Counted from the stretch's first letter, positions 7,712 to 17,927 are shown. The stretch is DNA of 64,000 nucleotides from Anoxybacteroides voinovskiense (GCF_014196205.1 NZ_JACIDE010000002.1:124001-188000), one strand, 5' to 3'. Numbers and translations: made by a program. The notes: generated by a model from the letters alone, not told the origin.

Positions 7712-9787
7712 ATGTCAGAATATCTCGTCATCGTCGAGTCACCAGCAAAAGCAAAAACGATTGAGCGTTACTTAGGAAAAAAATATAAAGTAAAAGCATC
7801 GATGGGACATATTCGCGACTTGCCAAAAAGCCAAATGGGCGTTGATATAAACAACGATTACGAACCGAAATACATTACGATTCGCGGCAAAGGTCCGGTG
7901 ATTAAAGAGCTGAAAACGGCGGCGAAGAAAGCGAAAAAAGTGTTTTTAGCGGCTGACCCTGACCGAGAAGGGGAGGCAATCGCTTGGCATCTTGCCCATA
8001 TGTTAGATCTAGATATTCATTCGGATTGCCGCGTCGTTTTTAACGAAATTACGAAAGATGCTATTCGTGAGTCGTTTCAGCATCCGCGGGCAATCAATAT
8101 GCATTTAGTCGATGCCCAACAGGCGCGACGTGTACTTGACAGACTGGTAGGTTACAATATTAGTCCACTGCTTTGGAAAAAAGTGAAAAAAGGGTTAAGC
8201 GCTGGCCGAGTGCAATCGGTCGCTTTGCGGCTTATTATCGACCGCGAAAAAGAAATTCAAGCATTTCAACCGGAAGAATATTGGTCGATTCAAGCGGAAT
8301 TTATGAAACGAAACGAAGTGTTTGTTGCGTCTTTTTACGGAATGGACGGACAAAAGTTCGAGTTACGAAATGAAGCTGATGTGAAAACAGTATTGGCGCG
8401 TCTCGACGGGAACCATTTTACTGTAAAGGCGGTAACGAGAAAGGAACGAAAACGAAATCCAGTGCCGCCGTTTACGACGTCGTCCTTGCAACAAGAAGCA
8501 GCGCGCAAGCTGAACTTCCGGACGAAAAAGACGATGATGTTAGCGCAGCAGCTGTATGAAGGCATTGACCTCGGGAGCGATGGCACGGTCGGGTTAATTA
8601 CATATATGCGCACCGACTCGACGCGCGTATCAGAAACTGCACAACAAGACGCGCTTTCGTATATCGAGTCTACATTCGGCAAAGACTACGTAGCACAAGA
8701 AAAGCGAAAAGAGAAAAAAAGCGCCAATGCCCAAGATGCGCACGAAGCGATTCGTCCGACGTCAGTATTTCGTGACCCGCAGTCGGTAAAGCCGTATTTA
8801 AGCCGCGATCAGTTTCGGTTATATAAGCTCATTTGGGAGCGATTTGTCGCAAGTCAAATGGCGCCGGCACTGTTAGATACGATGAGCGTCGATTTAGAAA
8901 ATGGCGGGATTTTGTTCCGAGCAAACGGCTCAAAAGTAAAATTTCCAGGCTTTATGAAAGTGTATGTCGAAGGAACGGACGACCAAACGGACGAACAAGA
9001 CCGATTGCTTCCAGAACTAAAAGAAGGGGAAACGGTTATTGGGAAAGATATTGAGCCAAAGCAACATTTTACGCAGCCACCTCCACGCTATACGGAAGCA
9101 CGGCTCGTCAAAACGCTTGAAGAACTTGGCATTGGGCGCCCATCTACGTACGCGCCAACGTTAGATACGATTCAAAAGCGAAATTACGTCGTACTCGAAA
9201 ATAAACGCTTCGTTCCAACCGAGCTTGGGGAAATCGTTACGGAATTAATGCTTGAATTTTTCCCGGAAATTTTAGACGTTGAATTTACGGCGAAAATGGA
9301 AAAAAGCTTAGACGAGATTGAAGAAGGAAAAATGGAATGGGTAAAAGTCGTCGATGAGTTTTATCAAGAATTTGAAAAACGCTTACACATCGCAGAAAAA
9401 GAAATGAAAGAAGTGGAAATAAAAGACGAACCCGCAGGCATCGATTGTGACGTGTGCGGCAGTCCGATGGTATATAAGATGGGGCGGTTCGGAAAATTTG
9501 TAGCCTGTTCCAATTTTCCGGCATGCCGGCATACGAAGCCAATCGTAAAAGAAATTGGCGTGAAATGTCCACAGTGCCATGAAGGGAATATCGTCGAACG
9601 AAGCAGCAAAAAGAAGCGAGTCTTTTATGGGTGCGACCGCTATCCAGCATGCGATTTTATGTCGTGGGACAAACCGCTGGCACGCCCATGTCCAAAATGC
9701 GACGGATTGCTCGTAGAGAAAAAGTTAAAAAAAGGGATACAAGTGCAATGTGTAAAATGTGACTACGAAGAAGAACGACAATCATAA
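7712..9787 (+). CDS. topA: DNA topoisomerase I
   Basis: A 691-residue type IA topoisomerase that relaxes negative supercoils. The Toprim domain opens with [20 protein letters not shown] and includes [14 protein letters not shown]. Tyr298 in TYMRTDSTR is the DNA-linking residue. The C-terminus holds three zinc-ribbon modules with paired cysteines (CDVCG...CSNFPAC, CPQCHEG...CDRYPAC, CPKCDG...CVKC). Start: ATG at 7712, with GGGAGG just upstream. An in-frame ATG at 7673 would add 13 residues not found in the family, and the chosen start gives the B. subtilis length. Confidence 0.97.
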   Translation: MSEYLVIVESPAKAKTIERYLGKKYKVKASMGHIRDLPKSQMGVDINNDYEPKYITIRGKGPVIKELKTAAKKAKKVFLAADPDREGEAIAWHLAHMLDLDIHSDCRVVFNEITKDAIRESFQHPRAINMHLVDAQQARRVLDRLVGYNISPLLWKKVKKGLSAGRVQSVALRLIIDREKEIQAFQPEEYWSIQAEFMKRNEVFVASFYGMDGQKFELRNEADVKTVLARLDGNHFTVKAVTRKERKRNPVPPFTTSSLQQEAARKLNFRTKKTMMLAQQLYEGIDLGSDGTVGLITYMRTDSTRVSETAQQDALSYIESTFGKDYVAQEKRKEKKSANAQDAHEAIRPTSVFRDPQSVKPYLSRDQFRLYKLIWERFVASQMAPALLDTMSVDLENGGILFRANGSKVKFPGFMKVYVEGTDDQTDEQDRLLPELKEGETVIGKDIEPKQHFTQPPPRYTEARLVKTLEELGIGRPSTYAPTLDTIQKRNYVVLENKRFVPTELGEIVTELMLEFFPEILDVEFTAKMEKSLDEIEEGKMEWVKVVDEFYQEFEKRLHIAEKEMKEVEIKDEPAGIDCDVCGSPMVYKMGRFGKFVACSNFPACRHTKPIVKEIGVKCPQCHEGNIVERSSKKKRVFYGCDRYPACDFMSWDKPLARPCPKCDGLLVEKKLKKGIQVQCVKCDYEEERQS

Positions 9788-9788
9788 T

Positions 9789-9812
9789 CGGTGAGAGCTT
9801 CTCACCGTTTTT
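9789..9812 (+). terminator. Intrinsic terminator after topA
   Basis: CGGTGAGA (9789-9796) with TCTCACCG (9800-9807), 3-nt loop, then TTTTT. Confidence 0.88.
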
Positions 9813-9831
9813 ATGCGAGGAGGAAAACAAC

Positions 9832-11127
9832 ATGATGGTAAACGTCATTGGTGCAGGGTTAGCCGGAAGCGAAGCAGCGTGGCAACTAGCGAATCGAAAC
9901 GTTCAAGTGCGCTTGTACGAAATGCGACCAGTGAAACAAACGCCAGCGCATCATACGGAAAAATTTGCGGAACTCGTCTGCAGCAACTCGTTAAGAGCCA
10001 ATACATTAACGAATGCTGTCGGTGTCTTAAAAGAAGAAATGCGCCGTTTAAACTCTGTCATTATGAAAGCGGCAGACGAATGTTCGGTTCCGGCGGGAGG
10101 AGCGTTGGCCGTTGACCGCCATGAGTTTGCGGCGCGCGTCACCGATCTTGTGCAACATCATCCGAACGTCACGGTCATTCGTGAGGAAGTCACAGACATT
10201 CCATCAGGGCCGACGGTCATTGCGACAGGGCCATTAACATCGCCAGCGCTTTCTGAGAAGCTAAAAGCGCTAACAGGGGAAGAATATTTATATTTTTATG
10301 ACGCTGCTGCTCCGATTGTGGAAAAAGAAAGCATCGATATGGATAAAGTGTATGTAAAATCGCGTTACGATAAAGGCGAAGCCGCATATATCAACTGTCC
10401 GATGACGGAGGCGGAATTTGATCGGTTTTATGAGGCGCTTATTTCTGCAGAAACGGTACCGTTAAAAGAATTTGAAAAAGAAATTTATTTTGAAGGATGC
10501 ATGCCGATTGAAGTGATGGCAAAGCGAGGGAAAAAAACGTTATTGTTCGGTCCGATGAAGCCGGTTGGACTTGAAGATCCACGCACAGGAAAGCGTCCGT
10601 TTGCCGTCGTCCAACTTCGGCAAGACGATGCTGCTGGCACACTTTATAATATCGTCGGCTTCCAAACGCATTTAAAATGGGGCGATCAAAAAGAAGTATT
10701 TCGTCTCATTCCTGGCTTAGAACAGGCAGAATTTGTTCGCTATGGTGTCATGCATCGAAACACATTTATCAACTCGCCGAAGTTGTTGCGACCAACGTAC
10801 CAGTATAAAGGGCGTGATGATTTGTTTTTCGCAGGACAAATGACAGGGGTCGAAGGGTATGTCGAATCGGCCGCTTCTGGATTAGTCGCTGGGATAAACG
10901 CTGCTCGACTTGTGCTAGGACAAGAGTTGCTTGTTTTTCCGCAAGAAACGGCAATCGGCAGCATGGCGCATTATATTACGTCCGCCGACCCAAAATACTT
11001 CCAGCCAATGAATGCTAATTTCGGCTTGTTTGCCCCGTTAGACGAAACGATCAAAGACAAAAAACGGCGCAACGAACAATACGCACAACGGGCATTGGAC
11101 ACAATTCAGAATTTTATAAAAAACTAA
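9832..11127 (+). CDS. trmFO: Methylenetetrahydrofolate-tRNA-(uracil-5-)-methyltransferase
   Basis: A 431-residue FAD- and folate-dependent enzyme that makes m5U54 in the T-loop of tRNA. The FAD-binding GAGLAGSEA motif is at the N-terminus. Cys50 in [11 protein letters not shown] and Cys223 in EGCMPIE correspond to the two cysteines implicated in catalysis in B. subtilis Trm[15 protein letters not shown] near the end is the second flavin-binding segment. A GAGGAGG site precedes two adjacent ATGs, and either could be used. It follows the topA terminator and precedes xerC as in B. subtilis (gid-codV). Confidence 0.96.
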   Translation: MMVNVIGAGLAGSEAAWQLANRNVQVRLYEMRPVKQTPAHHTEKFAELVCSNSLRANTLTNAVGVLKEEMRRLNSVIMKAADECSVPAGGALAVDRHEFAARVTDLVQHHPNVTVIREEVTDIPSGPTVIATGPLTSPALSEKLKALTGEEYLYFYDAAAPIVEKESIDMDKVYVKSRYDKGEAAYINCPMTEAEFDRFYEALISAETVPLKEFEKEIYFEGCMPIEVMAKRGKKTLLFGPMKPVGLEDPRTGKRPFAVVQLRQDDAAGTLYNIVGFQTHLKWGDQKEVFRLIPGLEQAEFVRYGVMHRNTFINSPKLLRPTYQYKGRDDLFFAGQMTGVEGYVESAASGLVAGINAARLVLGQELLVFPQETAIGSMAHYITSADPKYFQPMNANFGLFAPLDETIKDKKRRNEQYAQRALDTIQNFIKN

Positions 11128-11130
11128 TTG

Positions 11131-11169
11131 CAAGGGCTACTAATATGTGTTAATATTTAGTAGCCCTTG
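11131..11169 (+). repeat. 13-bp inverted repeat between trmFO and xerC
   Basis: CAAGGGCTACTAA (11131-11143) pairs perfectly with 11157-11169. No T-run follows on the + strand, so it is not a normal terminator. The right arm ends one base before the GAGGTG ribosome-binding site of xerC, so folding should influence translation of xerC or message stability. On the - strand a T-run lies several bases beyond the stem, but no gene there needs it. Confidence 0.8.
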
Positions 11170-11182
11170 TGAGGTGTTACGA

Positions 11183-12205
11183 ATGGAAAATTTGAAAATT
11201 TCGTTACAATTATTCATAGAATATTTACAAATTGAAAAAAATTATTCACAATATACTATTGCGTGTTATGCACATGATATTGAACAATTTTTTGCATTTA
11301 TGCATGAGCAGTCAATTGGACGATTAGACGAAGTGACGTATAGCGATGTCCGGTTATATTTGACAAAGCTACATAACGAACGCTTCACAAGTCGTTCCAT
11401 TTCCCGCAAAATTTCTAGTTTGCGTAGCTTTTATAAATTTTTGCTGCGGGAAAAGAAAGTCGTCGAAAATCCATTTGCGCTTGCGACGCTGCCAAAAAAA
11501 GAACAAAAAATTCCGCATTTTTTGTACGAACAAGAATTAGAATGTTTATTCCATGTCAATGATGTAAATACAGCGCTCGGTCAGCGCAATCAAGCGCTTT
11601 TAGAACTGCTTTATGCAACAGGTATTCGTGTTAGTGAATGTTGTCACATTCAACTTTCCCATATCGATTTTTCGTTGTCGACGATTTTAATTTATGGGAA
11701 AGGAAATAAGCAGCGGTACGTTCCGTTTGGACGGTTTGCGAAAGAAGCGCTCGAGCGATATGTGCAAAACGGCCGAAACGAACTGTTGCAAAAAGGGAAC
11801 GTCGCCCATTCTTATTTATTTGTCAATTTTCGCGGGCGTCCTTTAACACCTCGAGGGGTACGGTATGTTGTTAATGAAATCGTAGAGAAAGCGGCACTAA
11901 CACAAAAAGTAAGCCCGCACGTATTTAGGCACACGTTTGCCACCCATTTGCTTAATGAAGGGGCGGATATGCGTACCGTTCAAGAATTGCTCGGTCACGC
12001 TCGCCTTTCTTCCACCCAAATTTATACGCATGTAACGAAAGATCGGCTGCGCGACATTTATTTACACGCCCATCCGCGAGCGAAGGAAAGCGAAGAACGG
12101 TCTTTGGCTTTGCCAAGGAAACATCTGACGGAAGCGCAAGCGTTCGACGAAGACGTGCTTGCACGTCGAACGGCGGATGTAGACGCAGAGGATGTTCATT
12201 CGTAG
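11183..12205 (+). CDS. xerC: Tyrosine recombinase XerC (CodV) with extended C-terminus
   Basis: A 340-residue site-specific recombinase that resolves chromosome dimers at dif with XerD. A SAM-like N-terminal domain (about 1-100) is followed by the catalytic domain with ATGIRVSE, the HVFRHTFATHLL box, LLGHARLSSTQIYTHV and nucleophile Tyr281. Bacillus CodV ends shortly after the HPRA motif at about 304 residues. Here about 39 more residues follow, rich in charge. The DNA for that tail carries inverted repeats (12102-12118 and 12141-12172). Start: ATG at 11183, with GAGGTG just upstream. The gene leads the codV-codW-codX-codY cluster. Confidence 0.95.
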   Translation: MENLKISLQLFIEYLQIEKNYSQYTIACYAHDIEQFFAFMHEQSIGRLDEVTYSDVRLYLTKLHNERFTSRSISRKISSLRSFYKFLLREKKVVENPFALATLPKKEQKIPHFLYEQELECLFHVNDVNTALGQRNQALLELLYATGIRVSECCHIQLSHIDFSLSTILIYGKGNKQRYVPFGRFAKEALERYVQNGRNELLQKGNVAHSYLFVNFRGRPLTPRGVRYVVNEIVEKAALTQKVSPHVFRHTFATHLLNEGADMRTVQELLGHARLSSTQIYTHVTKDRLRDIYLHAHPRAKESEERSLALPRKHLTEAQAFDEDVLARRTADVDAEDVHS

Positions 12206-12263
12206 CTAGCCAAGAAGAGTGAAGGCGACTGACGTTTATTTTCCTTTTTAAAGGAGGAGTTTT

Positions 12264-12803
12264 ATGGAGTTCCATGCGACGACGATTTTTGCGATCCATC
12301 ATAATGGCGCGTGCGCAATGGCTGGCGATGGCCAAGTGACGTTTGGTAATGCGGTCGTGATGAAGCATACGGCGAAAAAAGTACGAAAACTTTTTCATGG
12401 TAAAGTGTTGGCTGGATTTGCTGGCGCGGTGGCAGATGCATTTACGTTGTTTGAAATGTTTGAAGGGAAGCTTGAAGAATTTAATGGCAATCTGCAGCGC
12501 GCAGCGGTCGAACTAGCGAAAGAATGGCGCAGCGATAAAGTATTGCGTCGGCTAGAAGCGATGTTAATCGTCATGGATGCTCGCCACCTGCTATTAGTGT
12601 CTGGAACGGGCGAAGTCATTGAGCCGGATGACGGCATTTTAGCGATTGGTTCGGGCGGAAACTATGCGCTTGCTGCTGGTCGAGCATTGAAGCGGTATGC
12701 TGGTGAGCAAATGAGCGCAAAAGAAATTGCGAAAGCAGCGCTAGAAATTGCAGCAGACATTTGCGTGTATACGAACGGCCATATCATCGTCGAAGAATTA
12801 TAA
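12264..12803 (+). CDS. hslV: ATP-dependent protease subunit HslV (ClpQ/CodW)
   Basis: The 179-residue peptidase of the two-component HslVU protease, a proteasome-beta-like fold. The body matches ClpQ ([53 protein letters not shown]). The N-terminus reads [10 protein letters not shown]. The B. subtilis homologue is described as using an N-terminal serine, whereas here residue 2 is Glu and the first possible threonine nucleophiles are Thr6 and Thr7. No alternative in-frame start is closer to them. AAAGGAGGAG precedes the ATG. hslU follows 15 bp downstream. Confidence 0.96.
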   Translation: MEFHATTIFAIHHNGACAMAGDGQVTFGNAVVMKHTAKKVRKLFHGKVLAGFAGAVADAFTLFEMFEGKLEEFNGNLQRAAVELAKEWRSDKVLRRLEAMLIVMDARHLLLVSGTGEVIEPDDGILAIGSGGNYALAAGRALKRYAGEQMSAKEIAKAALEIAADICVYTNGHIIVEEL

Positions 12804-12818
12804 GCGGAGGGAAACGCG

Positions 12819-14201
12819 ATGAATTTAACGCCTCGGCAAATTGTTGAAAAGTTGGATCAGTTTATCGTCGGTCAAAAAGAAGCGAAAAAAGCAGTGGCGG
12901 TCGCTTTGCGCAACCGTTACCGCCGCAGCTTGCTCGATGAGAAGTTGCGCGATGAAGTCGTGCCGAAAAACATTTTAATGATTGGGCCGACAGGGGTAGG
13001 AAAAACGGAAATCGCAAGACGGCTTGCAAAGCTTGTTGGTGCACCGTTCATTAAAGTGGAAGCGACGAAATTTACAGAAGTCGGCTACGTCGGTCGCGAT
13101 GTCGAATCAATGGTGCGTGACCTTGTCGAAACGGCTGTCCGGTTAGTGAAAGAACGAAAAATGAACGACGTAAAAGACCGAGCAGAGAAGCAAGCGAATA
13201 AACGGCTCGTTGAATTGTTAGTGCCAGGGAAGCAAAAACAGACGATGAAAAACCCGTTGGAACTGTTGTTCGGCGGCAGTCAACCGACGCCACAAGACGA
13301 TGGAAAAGAAGATCAATACGTGGAGCAAAAGCGAAAGCAAGTCGCGATGCAATTAGCGAACGGGGAGCTTGAGGACGAATTCGTAACAATCGAAGTCGAA
13401 GAACAGCAAATGCCATTGTTTGACTTTTTTCAAGGTGCGGGCATTGAGCAAATGGGGATGAATATGCAAGATGCGCTCAGTAGCTTTATGCCGAAGCGGC
13501 GCAAAAAACGAAAGTTAAAAGTAAGCGAAGCGCGGAAAGTGTTGACGAACGAAGAAGCACAAAAATTGATTGATATGGACGAAGTAACACAAGAAGCGAT
13601 TTACCTTGCAGAACAATCAGGAATCATTTTCATTGATGAAATCGATAAAATTGCCAGCAGAGGGCATACCTCTTCAGCAGACGTTTCGCGCGAAGGAGTG
13701 CAGCGTGATATTTTGCCGATTGTCGAAGGGTCGACGGTAATGACGAAATACGGCCCGGTGAAAACGGACTATATTTTATTTATTGCCGCGGGTGCGTTTC
13801 ACATGGCAAAGCCGTCCGATTTAATCCCAGAATTACAAGGACGTTTCCCGATTCGGGTAGAGCTATCGAAGCTAACGGTCGATGATTTTGTCAAAATTTT
13901 AGTGGAGCCAAACAACGCGTTGCTTAAGCAATATACTGCGCTGTTGGCGACGGAAGGTATACAACTTGAATTTTCTGACGATGCTATTCGTAAGATTGCG
14001 GAAGTAGCGTATGAAGTCAATCAAACGACGGATAACATCGGTGCGCGGCGATTGCATACGATTATGGAAAAATTATTGGAAGATTTATCGTTTGAAGCGC
14101 CAGATATTACACTTGAAAAAATTATCATTACACCACAATATGTGGAGCAAAAATTAGGGAATATCGTCAAAAACAAAGATTTAAGCGAGTTTATTTTGTA
14201 G
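12819..14201 (+). CDS. hslU: HslU (ClpY/CodX) ATPase subunit
   Basis: A 460-residue AAA+ unfoldase that feeds substrates to HslV. Walker A GPTGVGKT is at residues 56-63 and Walker B IIFIDEID has Asp273. Between them is the family-specific intermediate domain (about 110-240), rich in Gln and charged residues. [21 protein letters not shown] carries the sensor-2 arginine region. The C-terminus LSEFIL is the tail that inserts into HslV. AGGGAAACGCG lies before the ATG. Confidence 0.97.
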   Translation: MNLTPRQIVEKLDQFIVGQKEAKKAVAVALRNRYRRSLLDEKLRDEVVPKNILMIGPTGVGKTEIARRLAKLVGAPFIKVEATKFTEVGYVGRDVESMVRDLVETAVRLVKERKMNDVKDRAEKQANKRLVELLVPGKQKQTMKNPLELLFGGSQPTPQDDGKEDQYVEQKRKQVAMQLANGELEDEFVTIEVEEQQMPLFDFFQGAGIEQMGMNMQDALSSFMPKRRKKRKLKVSEARKVLTNEEAQKLIDMDEVTQEAIYLAEQSGIIFIDEIDKIASRGHTSSADVSREGVQRDILPIVEGSTVMTKYGPVKTDYILFIAAGAFHMAKPSDLIPELQGRFPIRVELSKLTVDDFVKILVEPNNALLKQYTALLATEGIQLEFSDDAIRKIAEVAYEVNQTTDNIGARRLHTIMEKLLEDLSFEAPDITLEKIIITPQYVEQKLGNIVKNKDLSEFIL

Positions 14202-14214
14202 GAGGCTGTCAGAG

Positions 14215-14994
14215 ATGAATTTATTACAAAAAACAAGAACAATTAATGCCATGCTGCAAAAAGCGGCAGGTAAACCAGTGAATTTTAAAGAAATGGCGGA
14301 AACGCTTTGCGAAGTAATTGAAGCGAACGTGTTTGTTGTTAGCCGCCGTGGCAAACTATTAGGGTTTGCGATTAAGCAATCGATTGAAAATGAACGGATG
14401 AAAAAAATGTTAGCAGATCGTCAGTTCCCAGAAGAATATACAAACAACTTATTTAACATTACCGAAACATCGCCGAACTTAGATATTAATAGCGAATATA
14501 CTGCGTTCCCTGTTGAAAACCGTGATTTGTTTAAAACGGGATTAACGACAATCGTGCCGATTAACGGTGGTGGCGAGCGGCTCGGTACGCTTATTTTATC
14601 ACGACTTGATCGCGAGTTTGATGACGACGATTTAATTTTAGCAGAATACGGGGCGACGGTTGTCGGTATGGAAATTTTACGGGAAAAAGCGGAGGAAATC
14701 GAAGAAGAAGCACGCAGTAAAGCGGTTGTTCAAATGGCGATTAGCTCGTTATCGTACAGCGAATTAGAAGCGATTGAACATATTTTTGATGAATTAGACG
14801 GAACGGAAGGATTGCTTGTTGCAAGTAAAATCGCAGACCGTGTCGGCATTACGCGTTCGGTTATTGTAAACGCGCTTCGCAAGCTTGAAAGCGCCGGCGT
14901 AATCGAATCGCGCTCGCTCGGAATGAAAGGGACATATATTAAAGTATTAAATGACAAATTTTTAACCGAGTTAGAAAAATTAAAAGCGCATTAA
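14215..14994 (+). CDS. codY: GTP-sensing transcriptional regulator CodY
   Basis: A 259-residue global regulator that senses GTP and branched-chain amino acids and represses stationary-phase, nitrogen and motility genes in Bacillus. The GAF domain occupies about residues 1-155, a helical linker follows, and the C-terminal winged helix-turn-helix contains [20 protein letters not shown]. It lies immediately upstream of the flagellar operon, whose promoter is a known CodY target in B. subtilis. The gene ends at a strong terminator, which separates the two transcription units. Confidence 0.97.
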   Translation: MNLLQKTRTINAMLQKAAGKPVNFKEMAETLCEVIEANVFVVSRRGKLLGFAIKQSIENERMKKMLADRQFPEEYTNNLFNITETSPNLDINSEYTAFPVENRDLFKTGLTTIVPINGGGERLGTLILSRLDREFDDDDLILAEYGATVVGMEILREKAEEIEEEARSKAVVQMAISSLSYSELEAIEHIFDELDGTEGLLVASKIADRVGITRSVIVNALRKLESAGVIESRSLGMKGTYIKVLNDKFLTELEKLKAH

Positions 14995-14996
14995 AG

Positions 14997-15030
14997 AAAA
15001 GGGGCTGAGGCAATCAGCTCCTTTTCTTTT
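14997..15030 (+). terminator. Intrinsic terminator after codY
   Basis: A 12-bp stem, 14997-15008 with 15014-15025, has one G-U pair and a 5-nt loop, followed by CTTTT. It closes the codV-codY unit before the fla/che operon. Confidence 0.9.
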
Positions 15031-15038
15031 GGAAAAGG

Positions 15039-15139
15039 TAAAAATAGTACAAACTTCCGGCTATACATTATTTACACATTCTTTTAAAATAGAAAATATC
15101 AGATATTGTCGAAAAAAGCAGATAAAGAGGGGATTTTCG
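15039..15139 (+). promoter_or_regulatory. fla/che operon promoter region, including a possible SigD site
   Basis: An A+T-rich stretch between the codY terminator and flgB. TAAA (15039-15042) followed after 14 bp by CCGGCTAT (15057-15064) matches the SigD consensus TAAA-N15-GCCGATAT at five of eight -10 positions. I could not find a well-spaced SigA pair: TTTACA at 15071 and TAAAAT at 15085 are too close. In B. subtilis this region carries both SigA and SigD promoters. AGAGGGG before 15140 is the flgB ribosome-binding site. Confidence 0.35.
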
Positions 15140-15529
15140 ATGAAACTATTTTCTCGCACGTTTAATATGCTCGAACAAGGCCTTGATTATGCGTCGTTGA
15201 AGCAAAAAGTAATCGCGAATAATATTGCCAATGTCGATACACCAAACTATAAAGCGAAAGACGTACAGTTTAAAACAGCGCTTGAACAAGCGATGGCGCC
15301 GCTAGAAGCGTATCGAACGGATCCGCGTCATTTTTCGTTTAAAGGAAATCCCAGCAATTTTTTAGTGACGACAAGAAGTGATGTAGTATACAATCATAAT
15401 GGAAACAGTGTCGATATCGACAAAGAAATGTCGGATTTAGCCGAAAACCAAATTTACTATAATGCGCTAGTGGAACGGTTGAACGGTCAGTTTAACACGT
15501 TAAAAACGGTCATTAAAGGAGGAAAATAA
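15140..15529 (+). CDS. flgB: Flagellar basal-body rod protein FlgB
   Basis: A 129-residue proximal rod subunit exported through the flagellar type III apparatus. The N-terminal signature QKVIANNIANVDTPNYKAKDVQF and the C-terminal coiled segment ENQIYYNALVERLNGQFNTLKTVI are both present. Start: ATG at 15140, after AGAGGGG. A TTG-initiated reading at 15029 would reach back into the codY terminator and is rejected. First gene of the fla/che operon. The length equals B. subtilis FlgB. Confidence 0.96.
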   Translation: MKLFSRTFNMLEQGLDYASLKQKVIANNIANVDTPNYKAKDVQFKTALEQAMAPLEAYRTDPRHFSFKGNPSNFLVTTRSDVVYNHNGNSVDIDKEMSDLAENQIYYNALVERLNGQFNTLKTVIKGGK

Positions 15530-15532
15530 TGT

Positions 15533-15982
15533 ATGTCGATTTTTCAAAGCTTAAATACAACGGCATCAGCATTAACCGCTCAACGACTAAGAATGGACGT
15601 TATTTCCTCCAATATGGCGAATGTCGATACGACGCGCGCGAAATTTGTTAACGGACAATGGGAACCATATCGACGGAAAGTAGTAGTGATGGAGCCGAAG
15701 GAAAATGGATTCTCTTCGTATTTGCAAGCAGCGATGGATCGCTCTTCTGCCGGAGATGGGGTAATGGTTACGAAAATTGTCGAAGACCAAACCCCGTTTA
15801 AACTCGTGTACGATCCGACGAATCCAGATGCGAATAAAGACGGTTACGTTCAATTGCCGAACGTCGATCCGTTAAAAGAAATGGTCGACTTAATGAGCGC
15901 TACTCGTTCATACGAAGCAAACGTGACAGTGTTCAATGCATCGAAAGGAATGCTAATGAAAGCGTTAGAAATCGGAAAATAA
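15533..15982 (+). CDS. flgC: Flagellar basal-body rod protein FlgC
   Basis: A 149-residue rod subunit partnered with FlgB. The N-terminal rod motif RLRMDVISSNMANVDTT and the C-terminal ATRSYEANVTVFNASKGMLMKALEI helix are diagnostic. The AAAGGAGG ribosome-binding site lies inside the end of flgB. An out-of-frame ATG 4 bp upstream (15529) is not used, because only the 15533 frame is conserved. Confidence 0.96.
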   Translation: MSIFQSLNTTASALTAQRLRMDVISSNMANVDTTRAKFVNGQWEPYRRKVVVMEPKENGFSSYLQAAMDRSSAGDGVMVTKIVEDQTPFKLVYDPTNPDANKDGYVQLPNVDPLKEMVDLMSATRSYEANVTVFNASKGMLMKALEIGK

Positions 15983-15994
15983 GGAGAATGAGTG

Positions 15995-16285
15995 ATGATT
16001 AACAAAATAAATAATTTGTTTTCAACGACTGCGGCGGCGACGGCTACAAAACCAGCAGAGGCACAAAAGGAGTTCGCCACTTTTCTAAAAGATGCCATTA
16101 ACAAAGTGAACGATGAACAAATCCAAGCTGACAAACTGACAGAAAAGTTAGTAAAAGGAGAGAACGTTGACTTACATCAAGTCATGATCGCAGCCCAAAA
16201 AGCGAGCATTTCCATGCAACTTGCGATTGAAATTCGCAATAAAGCGATTGAAGCCTATCAAGATATGATGCGGATGCAAGTATAA
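15995..16285 (+). CDS. fliE: Flagellar hook-basal body protein FliE
   Basis: A 96-residue protein that joins the MS ring to the rod and is the first substrate exported. The C-terminal half contains the family block DLHQVMIAAQKASISMQLAIEIRNK followed by AIEAYQDMMRMQV. AAGGAG (15981-15986) is 8 nt from the ATG at 15995. A GTG at 15992 is possible but less well spaced. Confidence 0.95.
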   Translation: MINKINNLFSTTAAATATKPAEAQKEFATFLKDAINKVNDEQIQADKLTEKLVKGENVDLHQVMIAAQKASISMQLAIEIRNKAIEAYQDMMRMQV

Positions 16286-16340
16286 TTAGTGCACTGCTAA
16301 ACAAGCATTTTATTTATCTTGCAATAATCGGAGGAATACT

Positions 16341-17927
16341 ATGAATCAACGAATGAAAGAGTGGCTGACACGAATAGCTACTTTTTGGCGGGAAAGAACA
16401 AAAGCACAAAAAACAATGGCGATAGGTGCAGCGCTTCTTTTCTTTACGATTGTTGGAACGGCCTCGTATTTTGCGACGAAAACGAATTTTGTTCCATTGT
16501 ATAGCAACCTTACGCCGCAAGAAGCAGGGCAAATTAAAGCCACGCTCGATCAGCGCGGCGTTCAGTCCGAAGTAGCGGATAACGGCACAACGATAAAAGT
16601 ACCAGAAAAACTGGCAGATACACTAAAAGTGGAATTAGCAGCGGAAGGGATTCCGGATAGCGGAAGCATCGACTATTCGTTTTTCGGAAAAAACGCCAGT
16701 TTTGGTATGACCGATAATGAGTTTAACGTTGTCAAGCTAAAAGCGATGCAAACAGAGCTTGCCAATTTAATTAAAAATATTGACGGCGTGGAAGATGCCA
16801 AGGTGATGATCAATCTTCCACAGCCGAGCGTATTTGTATCGGATGACCAGGGCGAGGCGTCTGCTTCTGTCGTCTTAAAAACAAAACCAGGCTATAAGTT
16901 TAGCGACGAACAGATAAAGGCGCTGTACCATCTCGTATCGAAGAGCGTCCCTAATCTTCCTACTGATAATATCGTCATCATGAACCAATATTTTGAGTAC
17001 TTTGACCTAAAAAATGATGAAAAATTTTCGACAGCGACCGCGTTTGCGACGCAAAACGAAATTAAAAAGCAAATCGAACGCGACATTCAGCGCCAAGTTC
17101 AACAAATGCTTGGTACGATGATGGGACAAGATAAAGTGGTCGTATCGGTGACAGCAGATGTCGATTTTACCCAAGAAAATCGAGAAGAAAATCTAGTTGC
17201 CCCGGTTGATGAGCAGAACAAACAAGGAATTGCCGTAAGTGTGCAGCGCATTAAAGAGACGTATTCCGGACAAGGGGCACAGCCGGGAGGAACAACTGGA
17301 ACAGGCACAAGCGACGTTCCAGGGTATCAATCTTCCACAAGCAATTCGAACGGAGACTATGAAAAAACGGAAGAAACCATTAACAATGAAGTAAACCGAA
17401 TCAAAAAGAAAATTGTCGAAAGTCCATATAAAGTACGGGATTTAGGCATTCAAGTGATGGTCGAGCCACCAAACCCGAAAAACCCGAACTCGTTATCCCA
17501 ACAAACAGTTGATGATATTAAGAAAATTTTAGGGACGGTTGTTCGCACATCGATTGATAAACAAAATGGCCAAACGTTGACTGACCAAGACATTCAAAAT
17601 CGGATTGTCGTTTCCGTACAAAAATTCAACGGGAAAACAGATTTTACACAACCGCAAACGACGATTCCAACGTGGGCATATATTGCTGGCGGTGCCCTTT
17701 TACTCGCGTTAATCGGTTTAGTCGTCTTTTTCCTTATGCGTCGACGGAAAAAAGATGACGATGCGATGGATGAATTGGGGGACGAACCACTTATGCCGGA
17801 ACTCCCAGATATTCATGAGGAGAAAGAAACAGAAGCTACGTTACGGCGTAAGCAGCTCGAAAAACTGGCGAAAGAAAAACCAGATGAGTTTGCGCAGTTG
17901 TTAAGAACATGGTTAGCGGAAGATTAA
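16341..17927 (+). CDS. fliF: Flagellar MS-ring protein FliF
   Basis: A 528-residue membrane protein that forms the MS ring, the scaffold of the basal body. A transmembrane helix at about 25-45 leads into the periplasmic-side YscJ/FliF domain (LTPQEAGQIKATLDQRG, GIPDSG, VEDAKVMINLPQPSVF). A Gly/Ser/Thr-rich linker lies near 310-335, and a second helix at about 448-470 ends in a basic stop-transfer (MRRRKK). The cytoplasmic tail (LEKLAKEKPDEFAQLLRTWLAED) is the FliG-binding peptide. GGAGG precedes the ATG. Confidence 0.97.
   Translation: MNQRMKEWLTRIATFWRERTKAQKTMAIGAALLFFTIVGTASYFATKTNFVPLYSNLTPQEAGQIKATLDQRGVQSEVADNGTTIKVPEKLADTLKVELAAEGIPDSGSIDYSFFGKNASFGMTDNEFNVVKLKAMQTELANLIKNIDGVEDAKVMINLPQPSVFVSDDQGEASASVVLKTKPGYKFSDEQIKALYHLVSKSVPNLPTDNIVIMNQYFEYFDLKNDEKFSTATAFATQNEIKKQIERDIQRQVQQMLGTMMGQDKVVVSVTADVDFTQENREENLVAPVDEQNKQGIAVSVQRIKETYSGQGAQPGGTTGTGTSDVPGYQSSTSNSNGDYEKTEETINNEVNRIKKKIVESPYKVRDLGIQVMVEPPNPKNPNSLSQQTVDDIKKILGTVVRTSIDKQNGQTLTDQDIQNRIVVSVQKFNGKTDFTQPQTTIPTWAYIAGGALLLALIGLVVFFLMRRRKKDDDAMDELGDEPLMPELPDIHEEKETEATLRRKQLEKLAKEKPDEFAQLLRTWLAED

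Noticed and set aside
15071-15090. TTTACA and TAAAAT as a SigA promoter for flgB
   Set aside because: The spacer is only 8 bp, too short for sigma-A recognition.
15084-15098. Possible CodY box before flgB
   Set aside because: Only the right half (GAAAAT) matches the AATTTTCWGAAAATT consensus. The left half mismatches at all positions but the centre, so I do not call an operator even though CodY control is known in B. subtilis.
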